From assembly GCA_002343685.1 (NCBI GenBank), contig DDRS01000009.1, positions 62,001-126,000 of the forward strand: 64,000 nt of DNA, read 5' to 3'. Shown in pieces: positions 17,617 through 26,340 of this stretch. Position 1 is the first letter of the stretch; every line of letters starts with the position of its first letter. This DNA comes from Thiobacillus denitrificans. Its GTDB lineage: Bacteria > Pseudomonadota > Gammaproteobacteria > Burkholderiales > Thiobacillaceae. The position numbers and the translations under genes are program-made. The notes beneath the pieces are model-generated. The model saw only the letters and a list, made by a program, of their open reading frames with translations, was not told the origin of the DNA and did not search any database.

Positions 17617-19035
17617 TTACAACCCTTGGTGAGCGGCGATGGCGGCGGCGATGGCGGCGGCGATCACTTCCGGCGGTTTCTTTTCGGTGTACTGGGTGAG
17701 TTCGGGGTGCGTTTCGACGAAACTGGTGTTGAAACGCCCGCTGCGGAACTCGGGATTCTTGAGGATTTCCTGGTAATACGGAATCGTCGTCTTCACGCCA
17801 TACACGAGCATGTCGGACAGCGCGCGGCGGCCGCGCTCGACGGCGGATTCCCAGGTCAGGTTCCACACCGTGAGCTTCGCGCACATCGAATCGAAGTAGG
17901 GCGGGATCACGTAGTCGGTGTAGATCGCCGCGTCCACCCGTACGCCTGGGCCGCCCGGCGAATAATAGCGCGTGATGCGGCCCAGGCTGGGGAGGAACTC
18001 GTTTTTCGGGTCTTCTGCGTTGACGCGGAATTCGATCGCGTAGCCGCGATGCGCGATGGCTTCCTGCTTGTATTGCAGCGGCAGGCCGGAGGCGATGCGG
18101 ATCTGCTCCTGCACGATGTCGACGCCGGTGATGGTCTCGGTGATCGGGTGCTCGACCTGCAGCCGGGTGTTCATTTCCATGAAATAGAACTGGTTGTCCT
18201 GGTCGAGCAGGAACTCCACCGTGCCGGCATTGACGTAGCCCACTGCCTTGGCGGCGCGTACCGCGAGCTTGCCGATGTACTGGCGCTGCGCCTCGGTCAG
18301 CTGCGGGCTCGGCGCGATTTCGATGAGCTTCTGGTTGCGCCGCTGGATCGAGCAGTCGCGCTCGAACAGGTGGATGATGTTGCCCTGGGTGTCGCCGAGG
18401 ATCTGCACCTCGATGTGCTTGGGTTGCACCACGCATTTCTCGACGAAGACCTCGGGCTTGCCGAAGGCCTTGCTGGCCTCGGATACCACGCGGTCGTAGT
18501 TCTTCAGCAGGTCTTCCTCGCTGTCGCAGCGGCGGATGCCGCGGCCGCCGCCGCCGTTCGTGGCCTTGAGCATGACCGGATAGCTGATCCTGTTGGCCAG
18601 CGCGCGCGCTTCCTCGACGTTTTCCAGGTTGTGGTCGGAGCCCGGCACCACCGGGATGCCGGCGGCGATCATCGCATTGCGGGCCTGGATCTTGTCGCCC
18701 ATGCGGCGGATCACCTCGGGCGAGGGACCGATGAAGCGGATGCCGCGGCGGGCGCAGATGGTCGCCAGGTCAGGGTTCTCGGAGAGAAAACCGTAGCCGG
18801 GGTGCAGCGCGTCGCAGCCCGATGCAGCCGCCAGATTGACCAGCGTGTGCGCGTTCAGGTAGCCGAGAATCGGTTCCTTGCCGATGTGGTAGGCCTCATC
18901 GGCCTTCTTCACATGGAGGGCGTGACGATCGGCATCGGTGTAGATAGCGACCGACTTGATGCCCAGTTCGGCGCAGGCGCGCACGATGCGGACGGCGATC
19001 TCGCCCCGGTTGGCGACCAGTATTTTCTTAAGCAT
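17617..19035 (-). CDS. pycA: Pyruvate carboxylase subunit A (biotin carboxylase)
   Basis: 472 aa. ATP-dependent carboxylation of biotin. ANRGEIAVRI at the N-terminus, the Gly-rich ATP loop NGGGGRGIR, the EMNTRLQVEHPITE block and a C-terminal biotin carboxylase domain. An acetyl-CoA carboxylase AccC is the close alternative; pairing with pycB decides. The C-terminus AIAAAIAAAIAAHQ is encoded by a 12-bp tandem repeat (17635-17664). Confidence 0.88.
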   Translation of the reverse strand: MLKKILVANRGEIAVRIVRACAELGIKSVAIYTDADRHALHVKKADEAYHIGKEPILGYLNAHTLVNLAAASGCDALHPGYGFLSENPDLATICARRGIRFIGPSPEVIRRMGDKIQARNAMIAAGIPVVPGSDHNLENVEEARALANRISYPVMLKATNGGGGRGIRRCDSEEDLLKNYDRVVSEASKAFGKPEVFVEKCVVQPKHIEVQILGDTQGNIIHLFERDCSIQRRNQKLIEIAPSPQLTEAQRQYIGKLAVRAAKAVGYVNAGTVEFLLDQDNQFYFMEMNTRLQVEHPITETITGVDIVQEQIRIASGLPLQYKQEAIAHRGYAIEFRVNAEDPKNEFLPSLGRITRYYSPGGPGVRVDAAIYTDYVIPPYFDSMCAKLTVWNLTWESAVERGRRALSDMLVYGVKTTIPYYQEILKNPEFRSGRFNTSFVETHPELTQYTEKKPPEVIAAAIAAAIAAHQGL

Positions 19036-19069
19036 GGGTTCGCCTGAAGTTGGGATGGCTAGGGTTTCT

Positions 19070-19098
19070 TTGACAAAAAGAACGCGAAATCATATCAT
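19070..19098 (+). promoter_or_regulatory. Sigma-70 promoter of the yceD-rpmF-fab operon
   Basis: TTGACA (19070-19075), 17-bp spacer, TATCAT (19093-19098). It lies in the 106-bp spacer between pycA and yceD, reading towards yceD. One of the cleanest sigma-70 matches in the window, fitting constant high expression of L32 and fatty-acid genes. Confidence 0.8.
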
Positions 19099-19141
19099 TG
19101 CGGGCTAATGTTGTTGACCATATCCACCGGGGTGCGTCGCC

Positions 19142-19573
19142 ATGCTTCCGTCTGTTGAGGTCGATCCATGGCGTTTTTGCAGGGATGCGCAGTCGTGGGA
19201 AATCCAGTCCGATGTGGCTGCGTTTCCGCGACTTGCCCGTGAATTTACGCAAGGCGCGCTGTTCTGTCGAGTTGTCGGGCGTGTGGACCAGCGTGGCAGC
19301 TTGTCCCTGCACGTGTCGATCAGCGGCGAGGTGGGGCTGACCTGCCAGCGTTGCCTGGGAAACATGCCTTATACGGTCGGGCTTGAGCGCACGTTGTATC
19401 TGGCGCGCAACGAGGCCGAGCTGGAACGATTGGACGCGTTGCCTGGCAGTGATGCGATTCAGGCAGGCGAGCGATTGAGTCTGGTCGAGCTGGTTGAGGA
19501 TGAAGTGTTGTTGAGCCTGCCGCTTGCACCCATGCACGCAGAAGGTGAATGCTCCCTACGTGGAGCGCAATAG
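19142..19573 (+). CDS. yceD: YceD/DUF177 family protein
   Basis: 143 aa. DUF177 proteins are linked to 23S rRNA accumulation and sit upstream of rpmF in most bacteria. GEVGLTCQRCLGNMP carries the conserved CxxC, and LVELVEDEVLLSLPL with a C-terminal Cys-containing stretch completes the pattern. A separate function in fatty-acid genes is unlikely; it is simply co-transcribed. Confidence 0.9.
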   Translation: MLPSVEVDPWRFCRDAQSWEIQSDVAAFPRLAREFTQGALFCRVVGRVDQRGSLSLHVSISGEVGLTCQRCLGNMPYTVGLERTLYLARNEAELERLDALPGSDAIQAGERLSLVELVEDEVLLSLPLAPMHAEGECSLRGAQ

Positions 19574-19619
19574 GTTTTGGGTGCCGGAATCCGGCGCCAC
19601 GATTTTTAAGGAGTATGAA

Positions 19620-19799
19620 ATGGCAGTCCAGCAGAACAAAAAATCCCCGTCCAAGCGTGGCATGCACCGCTCGCACGATTTTCTGACCAACCCGCCGCTG
19701 GCCGTCGAGCCGACCACGGGTGAAGCGCACCTGCGCCACCATATCAGCCCCAACGGCTTTTATCGCGGTCGCAAAGTCGTCAAGGCCAAAGGCGAATAA
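19620..19799 (+). CDS. rpmF: 50S ribosomal protein L32
   Basis: 59 aa. MAVQQNKKSPSKRGMHRSHD is the L32 signature. AAGGAG at 19608-19613 decides the start at 19620; an earlier ATG at 19615 is out of frame. This is the zinc-free type, without a CxxC pair. Confidence 0.97.
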   Translation: MAVQQNKKSPSKRGMHRSHDFLTNPPLAVEPTTGEAHLRHHISPNGFYRGRKVVKAKGE

Positions 19800-19867
19800 T
19801 TCATTTGCGCGCCATGGCGTGATGGTTGCCGCCCGGCGCGATCCACTCAGCCAACGATTCCGGCTGT

Positions 19868-20887
19868 ATGAGAAACATCACAGTCGCCATTGATGTCATG
19901 GGGGGCGATCACGGCCCCCATGTCACGGTCCCGGCGGCGATCCGTTGTCTTGCGCGTCATCCTGACCTGAACGTGATTCTGATCGGGCCGCAGGACATTG
20001 TCGCGGCCGAACTCAAGGCGCGCCGGGCCAAGACCGGTCCCCGTCTCATCGTGCGCCACGCCAGCCAGGTAGTGGCGATGGACGAGGCGCCGGCATTGGC
20101 TCTGCGCGGCAAGAAGGATTCCTCGATGCGCGTGGCCATCGACCTCGTCAAGTCCGGCGAGGCCGATGCCTGCGTGTCGGCGGGCAATACCGGCGCCCTG
20201 ATGGCGACCGCGCGCTTCGTCCTGAAAACCCTCCCCGGTATCGACCGTCCCGCCATTGCTGCCGTCATGCCGACGACCACGGGGCATGCGCTGGTGCTCG
20301 ACATGGGCGCCAACGTCGATTGCTCGGCCGAACACCTGCTGCAGTTCGGCATCATGGGCGCGATGCTGGTATCGGCCGTGGAGCACAAGCCGAACCCGAG
20401 TGTCGGCCTGCTGAACATCGGTGAGGAAGACATCAAGGGCAACGAAATGGTGAAGCAGGCTGCCGAACTGCTGCGCGACAGCCACCTGAATTTCTACGGC
20501 AACGTCGAAGGCAACGACATTTTCAAAGGCACGACCGACGTGGTGGTGTGCGACGGCTTTGTCGGCAACGTAACGTTGAAGGCCTCCGAGGGGCTTGCCA
20601 AGATGATTTCCACGACCCTGCGTGCCGAATTCCGCCGCAACTGGCTGACTCGCCTCGCCGGCCTGCTGGCCATGCCGGTGCTGAGCGCTTTCAAACGCCG
20701 GATGGACCCGCGCCGCTACAATGGTGCCACGCTGCTGGGGCTCAAGGGGGTCGTGGTGAAGAGCCATGGTTCGGCCGACCGCTTTGCCTTCGAACACGCG
20801 ATCGAAACCGCCAGCGACGAAGTCCGCAACAACGTGCTGAAACGCATTACCGATCAGATCCAACTCCTGCAACGGGTAGCCGCTTGA
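19868..20887 (+). CDS. plsX: Phosphate acyltransferase PlsX
   Basis: 339 aa from the ATG at 19868 (MRNITVAIDVMGGD); an upstream ATG at 19826 would add a tail outside the family. Converts acyl-ACP to acyl-phosphate for phospholipid synthesis. AIDVMGGDHGP, SAGNTGALMA and ANVDC are conserved blocks. Its stop codon overlaps the TTG start of fabH. Confidence 0.95.
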   Translation: MRNITVAIDVMGGDHGPHVTVPAAIRCLARHPDLNVILIGPQDIVAAELKARRAKTGPRLIVRHASQVVAMDEAPALALRGKKDSSMRVAIDLVKSGEADACVSAGNTGALMATARFVLKTLPGIDRPAIAAVMPTTTGHALVLDMGANVDCSAEHLLQFGIMGAMLVSAVEHKPNPSVGLLNIGEEDIKGNEMVKQAAELLRDSHLNFYGNVEGNDIFKGTTDVVVCDGFVGNVTLKASEGLAKMISTTLRAEFRRNWLTRLAGLLAMPVLSAFKRRMDPRRYNGATLLGLKGVVVKSHGSADRFAFEHAIETASDEVRNNVLKRITDQIQLLQRVAA

Positions 20888-21843
20888 CCTATTCCCGCAT
20901 TCTCGGCACCGGCAGCTATCTGCCTGTGCGCATCCTCACCAACGCCGATCTCGAAAAACTGGTCGAGACGAACGATCAATGGATCGTCGAACGCACCGGC
21001 ATCCGCGAACGCCATATCGCCGCCGAAGGCGAATTCACCAGCGACCTCGCCATCCAGGCGGCACGCGCCGCACTCGACGTGGCAGGCCTGAAGCCAGACG
21101 ACATCGATCTGTTGCTGGTTGCCACCACGACGCCCGACCTGGTGTTCCCCAGCACGGCCTGCATCGTGCAATCCAAGCTGGGGATGACCAACGGCAAGCC
21201 CGCTTTCGATCTGCAGGCGGTATGCAGCGGTTTCGTATACGCCCTGTCGGTGGCCGACCAGTTCATCAAGACCGGCGCGGCCCGGCACGTGCTGGTGATC
21301 GGTGCCGAAACGCTGTCGCGCATCACCGACTGGAACGACCGTAGCAACTGCATCTTGTGGGGAGACGGCGCGGGTGCCGTGGTGCTGGGGGCGTCTGCCG
21401 AGCCGGGCATCATCGCCACCCATATCCATGCCGACGGTCGCCACAAGGAATTGCTGCGCACTACCACCGGCGCTTCGACCGGTATGCGCGAACCGGCACT
21501 GATGCGGATGGAAGGCAACGCCGTGTTCAAGATGGCGGTCAATACGCTCGACCGCATCGTCGATGAAACGCTGGAAGCCAATGGTCTTTCCAAATCCGAC
21601 ATCGACTGGCTGGTGCCGCACCAGGCCAATATCCGCATCATTTCGGCCACCGCGAAAAAGCTCGGCATGAGCATGGACAACGTCGTCACCACGGTTGCCG
21701 GCCATGGCAATACCTCGGCGGCCTCGGTACCGCTGGCGTTCGACGTGGCGGTGCGTGACGGCCGCATCCAGCGCGGCCAGACCGTGCTGATGGAGGCCTT
21801 CGGCGGCGGCTTCACCTGGGGCTCGGCGCTGCTCAAGTATTAA
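20884..21843 (+). CDS. fabH: 3-oxoacyl-ACP synthase III
   Basis: 319 aa. Starts fatty-acid synthesis by condensing acetyl-CoA with malonyl-ACP. Catalytic Cys114 (QAVCSGF), His in VPHQANIR and Asn in GHGNTSAA. The TTG start is embedded in the plsX stop (TTGA), the same coupled layout as sppA-rof in this window. Confidence 0.96.
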   Translation: MTYSRILGTGSYLPVRILTNADLEKLVETNDQWIVERTGIRERHIAAEGEFTSDLAIQAARAALDVAGLKPDDIDLLLVATTTPDLVFPSTACIVQSKLGMTNGKPAFDLQAVCSGFVYALSVADQFIKTGAARHVLVIGAETLSRITDWNDRSNCILWGDGAGAVVLGASAEPGIIATHIHADGRHKELLRTTTGASTGMREPALMRMEGNAVFKMAVNTLDRIVDETLEANGLSKSDIDWLVPHQANIRIISATAKKLGMSMDNVVTTVAGHGNTSAASVPLAFDVAVRDGRIQRGQTVLMEAFGGGFTWGSALLKY

Positions 21844-21855
21844 GAAGGACACGTG

Positions 21856-22779
21856 ATGAAACTCGCATTCGTATTTCCCGGGCAGGGCTCGCAATCGGTC
21901 GGCATGATGCAGGGGTGGGGCGATCGCGCCGAAGTCCGTGCGACCTTTGCCGAAGCCTCCGGCGCGCTCGGCCTGGACTTGTGGGCACTGGTGACCGACG
22001 GCCCGACTGATCTGCTGAACCAGACCATCAACACTCAGCCCGCGATGCTCGCGGCCGATATCGCCGCCTGGCGTGTGTGGCAGGGAGCGGGCGGCGCGGC
22101 GCCCGCGTTGCTGGCCGGCCATAGCCTGGGCGAATACGCGGCTTTGGTCGCGGCGGGTTCGTTGGGCTTCGCCGACGCGATCAGGCTGGTGCGCTTCCGC
22201 GCCGAGGCCATGCAGGCTGCAGTGCCCGAAGGTGTCGGCGCGATGGCGGCGATTCTGGGACTGGACGACGATGCCGTGCGTGCGGTCTGCGCCGACGCGG
22301 CGGCAGGCGAAGTCGTCGAGGCGGTCAATCTCAACTCGCCCGGCCAGGTCGTGATCGCAGGCAACAAGGCCGCAGTCGAACGCGCGATGGCGCTGGCGAA
22401 GGAAAAGGGCGCCAAGCGTGCCCTGCCGCTACCGGTCAGCGTGCCGTCGCATTCCTCGCTGATGCGGCCGGCTGCCGACAAGCTGCTGGCGCATCTGCAG
22501 GGTGTGGCGATTGCGGCGCCGACCATCCCCGTGCTGCACAATACCGACGTGCAAAGCCATGCCGATGCGGATGCGATCCGTGCCGCGCTGGCAAAGCAGT
22601 TGCATACCCCGGTGCGCTGGGTCGAGACCGTGCAGGCCCTGAAAGCCGCCGGTATCGAGCGGGTGATCGAATGCGGCCCTGGCAAGGTGCTGGCAGGCCT
22701 CAATAAACGCATCGACGACAGCCTGCCGGCCGTGGCGCTGGTCGACGAAGCCAGCCTGCAGGCTGCATTGAACAACTGA
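21856..22779 (+). CDS. fabD: Malonyl-CoA:ACP transacylase
   Basis: 307 aa. Loads malonate onto ACP. FVFPGQGSQSVGM at the N-terminus, nucleophile Ser90 in GHSLGEY, and His in VPSHSS. ATG at 21856 is preferred over an adjacent GTG because AGAAGGA precedes it at good spacing. Confidence 0.96.
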   Translation: MKLAFVFPGQGSQSVGMMQGWGDRAEVRATFAEASGALGLDLWALVTDGPTDLLNQTINTQPAMLAADIAAWRVWQGAGGAAPALLAGHSLGEYAALVAAGSLGFADAIRLVRFRAEAMQAAVPEGVGAMAAILGLDDDAVRAVCADAAAGEVVEAVNLNSPGQVVIAGNKAAVERAMALAKEKGAKRALPLPVSVPSHSSLMRPAADKLLAHLQGVAIAAPTIPVLHNTDVQSHADADAIRAALAKQLHTPVRWVETVQALKAAGIERVIECGPGKVLAGLNKRIDDSLPAVALVDEASLQAALNN

Positions 22780-22790
22780 CAGGGGACAAC

Positions 22791-23561
22791 ATGCTGCAAG
22801 GACGCCTCGCGCACGGCGCGAATCTTGAAGGGCAGGTGGCACTGGTCACCGGTGCCAGCCGCGGAATCGGCCAGGCGATCGCGCTGGCGCTTGGCCAAGC
22901 CGGCGCCACCGTCATAGGGACCGCCACCAGCGACAAGGGCGCACAGGCGATCAGCGATTACCTCGCCGCGGCCAGCATCAAGGGCAGCGGAATGAAGCTC
23001 AACGTCACCGACGCGGCCGAGGTCGACGCCGTGATCGCCGCGACCGAGAAGGATTTCGGCGCCATCGGCATTCTGGTCAACAACGCCGGCATCACCCGCG
23101 ACAACCTGTTGATGCGGATGAAGGACGAGGAATGGGACGACATCCTGGCGACCAACCTCACCTCCGTGTTCCGCCTGTCGCGCGCCGTGCTGCGCGCGAT
23201 GATGAAGGCGCGCGCCGGCCGCATCATTTCCATCGCGTCGGTGGTGGGCGCGATGGGCAATGCCGGACAGACCAACTACAGCGCGGCGAAGGCCGGGATC
23301 ATGGGCTTCACCAAGTCGCTGGCGCGTGAGGTCGGCAGCCGTAACATCACGGTGAACTGCGTGGCCCCGGGTTTCATCGACACCGACATGACGCGCGCCT
23401 TGCCGGACGCACAGCGCGAGGCGCTGCTTGCCCATATCCCGCTGGGCCGGTTGGGCGCCGCCGAAGATATCGCGCAGGCTGTCGCTTTCCTGGCATCGCC
23501 GGCCGCAGGTTACATTTCCGGCACCACCCTGCACGTAAACGGCGGCATGTACATGGCGTGA
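22791..23561 (+). CDS. fabG: 3-oxoacyl-ACP reductase
   Basis: 256 aa, short-chain dehydrogenase. NADPH-dependent reduction in fatty-acid elongation. TGASRGIG cofactor loop (20-27), NNAG (97-100), and catalytic Ser150, Tyr163 and Lys167 (YSAAK). The N-terminus has about ten extra residues before the usual NLEGQVALVTG opening; no later in-frame start is available, and an AGGGGA box supports this ATG. Confidence 0.95.
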   Translation: MLQGRLAHGANLEGQVALVTGASRGIGQAIALALGQAGATVIGTATSDKGAQAISDYLAAASIKGSGMKLNVTDAAEVDAVIAATEKDFGAIGILVNNAGITRDNLLMRMKDEEWDDILATNLTSVFRLSRAVLRAMMKARAGRIISIASVVGAMGNAGQTNYSAAKAGIMGFTKSLAREVGSRNITVNCVAPGFIDTDMTRALPDAQREALLAHIPLGRLGAAEDIAQAVAFLASPAAGYISGTTLHVNGGMYMA

Positions 23562-23590
23562 CCGCCCCCGAAAGTTTGGTAAAATCGTCC

Positions 23591-23611
23591 GGCTTCAATT
23601 TTGTTGAAGCC
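23591..23611 (+). other. Hairpin in the fabG-acpP spacer
   Basis: GGCTTCAA, loop TTTTG, TTGAAGCC: an 8-bp perfect stem 22 bp before the acpP start. There is no long T run after it (TTATTTC), so it is a weak terminator at best. It may instead define the 5' end or stability of a separate abundant acpP mRNA. A TAAAAT -10-like box lies just upstream (23580-23585). Confidence 0.5.
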
Positions 23612-23633
23612 TTATTTCAAGAGAGGATCAGTA

Positions 23634-23867
23634 ATGGATAACGTACAGCGTGTAATTAAGGTCGTCGCCGAGCAATTGGGCGTCAACGAAGCGGACATCA
23701 AGAATGAGTCCTCCTTCGTCGGCGACCTTGGCGCCGACTCGCTCGACACGGTTGAGCTGGTGATGGCGCTGGAAGAAGAGTTCGGCTGTGAAATCCCCGA
23801 CGAAGATGCGGAAAAGATCACCACCGTCCAGCAGGCGATCGACTACGTCAACAGCCACTCGAGCTGA
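23634..23867 (+). CDS. acpP: Acyl carrier protein
   Basis: 77 aa, acidic. Carries growing fatty acids on 4'-phosphopantetheine at Ser36 of GADSLD. Strong AGAGGA ribosome site. Placed between fabG and fabF as usual. Confidence 0.97.
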   Translation: MDNVQRVIKVVAEQLGVNEADIKNESSFVGDLGADSLDTVELVMALEEEFGCEIPDEDAEKITTVQQAIDYVNSHSS

Positions 23868-24034
23868 TCGTTCACCCGGCTATTGAGTCGATCTGGCCAT
23901 GTGCGAAGCTGCGAGTGCGCGTTGCCTGCCCGCTTGCTTGGCGGGGTTCGCTGGTCGTCCAATAGTGCGCTTTTCAATGTTCAATGATTCGGCGTACACC
24001 CGTATCGTGTCGGATCACTAAAAAGGACTGACTT

Positions 24035-25267
24035 TTGTCCAAGCGTCGCGTTGTCGTGACCGGCCTGGGAATCATCTCCCCGGTCGGCAATACCATCCCG
24101 GAGGCCTGGGACAATCTGGTTGCCGGTCGCACCGGGATCGCCCGGATTACCCGTTTCGATCCTTCGCCTTTCGCCTCCCATATGGCGGGCGAGGTGAAGG
24201 GTTTTGACGTCGAGCAATATCTCAATCCCAAGGAAGCGCGCCGCATGGATGTCTTCATCCAGTTCGGCATGGCCGCCGGCATCCAGGCAATCCGTGATTC
24301 GGGCCTCGAAGTCACCGAAGCCAATGCCGAACGCATCGGCATCAACATCGGCTCCGGCATCGGCGGTTTACCGCTGATCGAGGAGACGCATTCCCTGCTG
24401 ATGGAATCCGGCCCGCGGAAGATTTCTCCCTTCTTCATTCCGGGGTCCATCATCAACATGATTTCCGGCAACCTTTCGATCCTGTATGGGATGAAAGGCC
24501 CCAACCTGGGGGTCGTCACCGCTTGCACCACTGGTCTGCATGCCATTGGCCTGTCGGCCCGCCTGATTGAGCATGGTGACGCGGACGTGATGGTCGCCGG
24601 CGGCGCCGAGTGCGCCACTTCACCGCTCGGCGTGGGCGGTTTTGCCGCCGCGCGTGCGCTGTCCACCCGCAACGACGACCCAGCCACTGCCAGTCGCCCG
24701 TGGGACAAGGATCGTGACGGCTTCGTGCTGGGTGAGGGCGCCGGTGTGCTGGTGCTCGAGGAATACGAACACGCCAAGGCGCGCGGTGCGAAGATCTACG
24801 CCGAAGTGACGGGTTTCGGCATGAGCGGCGATGCCTATCACATGACGGCGCCGAGTACCGACGGTCCCCGTCGTGCCATGCTGAATGCGATGCGCGACGC
24901 TGGCGTGAATCCCGACCAGATCAACTATATCAACGCGCACGGTACTTCGACCCCGTTGGGCGACAAGAACGAAACCGACGCGATCAAGCTTGCCCTGGGC
25001 GATGCGGCCTACAAGACCGTGGTCAACTCGACCAAGTCGATGACCGGTCACCTGCTGGGCGGCGCCGGTGGCGTGGAATCGGTGTTCACGGTGTTGGCGG
25101 TGCATCACCAACTGTCGCCGCCGACCATCAACATCTTCTCGCAAGATCCGGAATGCGATCTCGATTACTGCGCCAACACGGCGCGCGACATGAAGATCGA
25201 CTTTGCGCTCAAGAACAATTTCGGGTTTGGCGGCACCAACGGCTCGCTGGTTTTCAAGCGCGCCTGA
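24035..25267 (+). CDS. fabF: 3-oxoacyl-ACP synthase II
   Basis: 410 aa from a TTG start (SKRRVVVTGLGIISP). Condensing enzyme of elongation. Cys164 (TACTTG), His in NAHGTSTPLGD and His in TGHLLGGAG form the Cys-His-His triad. 167 bp separate it from acpP, with no gene between. Confidence 0.95.
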   Translation: MSKRRVVVTGLGIISPVGNTIPEAWDNLVAGRTGIARITRFDPSPFASHMAGEVKGFDVEQYLNPKEARRMDVFIQFGMAAGIQAIRDSGLEVTEANAERIGINIGSGIGGLPLIEETHSLLMESGPRKISPFFIPGSIINMISGNLSILYGMKGPNLGVVTACTTGLHAIGLSARLIEHGDADVMVAGGAECATSPLGVGGFAAARALSTRNDDPATASRPWDKDRDGFVLGEGAGVLVLEEYEHAKARGAKIYAEVTGFGMSGDAYHMTAPSTDGPRRAMLNAMRDAGVNPDQINYINAHGTSTPLGDKNETDAIKLALGDAAYKTVVNSTKSMTGHLLGGAGGVESVFTVLAVHHQLSPPTINIFSQDPECDLDYCANTARDMKIDFALKNNFGFGGTNGSLVFKRA

Positions 25268-25309
25268 CCTCCGCGGTGGACCGCGCCCCATCGCATCCGA
25301 TCAAGCCGG

Positions 25310-25534
25310 CTGCCTGACGTGGCCGTGCTTGATGCCTTGCGTGCGGTGTGTCCAGACGGCACCATGAGCGGCTGTTCCAAGGGACACACCATGCCGATTA
25401 TCCATGAACCGCAGCGGGTACCGCGCTACAACCGCACCGGCAGCGATATCAGCCGTGACGGCCGCTTCGTTTTCAATGTCCGGACGCGCAGCATCCTGCT
25501 GCGCGGTCTGTGGCACCTACTGGAAATCGCATGA
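25310..25534 (+). pseudogene. Remnant of a chorismate-binding enzyme (pabB/trpE type), C-terminal fragment
   Basis: About 74 codons reading DALRAVCPDGTMSG, then CSKGHTMPIIHE, then FNVRTRSILL. This follows the C-terminal signature of PabB/TrpE (ALRA..P.GT.SGAPK..AM.IIDE...IRT), but with the key APK changed to CSK and the YGGAVGY block lost. No upstream part exists, since fabF ends at 25267. It occupies the slot just before pabC, where pabB often sits. The reading is by eye, so moderate confidence. As an intact 71-aa gene it would have no known family. Confidence 0.55.
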
Positions 25535-26340
25535 TGCTCGTCAATGGCCAGCCGGCCGATTCGGTCGATGCCCGTGATCGTGGGCTGGCCTATGGCGACG
25601 GTGTGTTCCGCACCCTGCGCACGCAGGGCGGACGGCCGTTGTGGTGGCGCGATCACTACGTCAAGCTGGTGGCCGACTGTGCGGCACTGATGCTGGACTG
25701 CCCCGACGAAGCCGTGCTGCATGGGGAAGTCTGCCGTGTGGCCGAGACCGGGGAAGGGGTCGTCAAGATCGTGCTGACGCGCGGCACCGGCGCACGCGGC
25801 TATGCGCCGCCGCCAAGCCAGGCGGCCACCCGGATCGTTTTCTCTGCGCCGTTACCGGCGTATGCACAGGCCGGTGCGCCGGACGCAATTGTGGCGCGCT
25901 GGTGCACCCTACGGCTGGCACGGCAGCCCCGGCTGGCGGGGATCAAGCATCTGAACCGCCTGGAGAACGTGCTCGCGCGTGCCGAATGGGCTGATCCGGC
26001 GATTCTCGAGGGGCTGCTGTGCGATGACCTTGGCGCGGTGATTGGCGGGGTGATGAGCAATCTGCTGCTCGTGAAGGACGGCGAACTGTTCACGCCGGAC
26101 CTGAGCGAATGCGGCGTGGCGGGCGTGGCCAGGACGCGCCTGCTGCGGGCTGCGCCGCGTCTCGGTATTCCGGTTCATGTCGGCCGTCTGTTGCCCGCGG
26201 CTATACGCGCCGCCGACGAAGTGATGGTCTGCAACAGTGTCATCGGCGTGCGCCGTGTGGCCAGGCTGGATGACGCAATATGGCCACCTGCGGGTTGGGC
26301 TGCGCTTTTGAGTAAGGCCTTGGATGAAGACGTCGATTAA
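25531..26340 (+). CDS. pabC: Aminodeoxychorismate lyase
   Basis: 269 aa, PLP fold type IV. Releases pyruvate from 4-amino-4-deoxychorismate to give p-aminobenzoate for folate. DRGLAYGDGVFRT at the N-terminus, the Schiff-base Lys in GIKHLNRLENV and a conserved Asn-rich motif near the C-terminus. ATG at 25531 overlaps the end of the chorismate-enzyme remnant; its partner pabB must be elsewhere. Overlaps mltG by 17 nt. Confidence 0.93.
   Translation: MMLVNGQPADSVDARDRGLAYGDGVFRTLRTQGGRPLWWRDHYVKLVADCAALMLDCPDEAVLHGEVCRVAETGEGVVKIVLTRGTGARGYAPPPSQAATRIVFSAPLPAYAQAGAPDAIVARWCTLRLARQPRLAGIKHLNRLENVLARAEWADPAILEGLLCDDLGAVIGGVMSNLLLVKDGELFTPDLSECGVAGVARTRLLRAAPRLGIPVHVGRLLPAAIRAADEVMVCNSVIGVRRVARLDDAIWPPAGWAALLSKALDEDVD

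Noticed and set aside
15767..17632. A 621-codon plus-strand frame across pycB
   Set aside because: Antisense shadow of the carboxylase subunit.
25319..25534. A 71-codon gene with its own GTG start
   Set aside because: Its sequence follows the tail of PabB/TrpE with key residues lost, so it is listed as a pseudogene rather than a gene.
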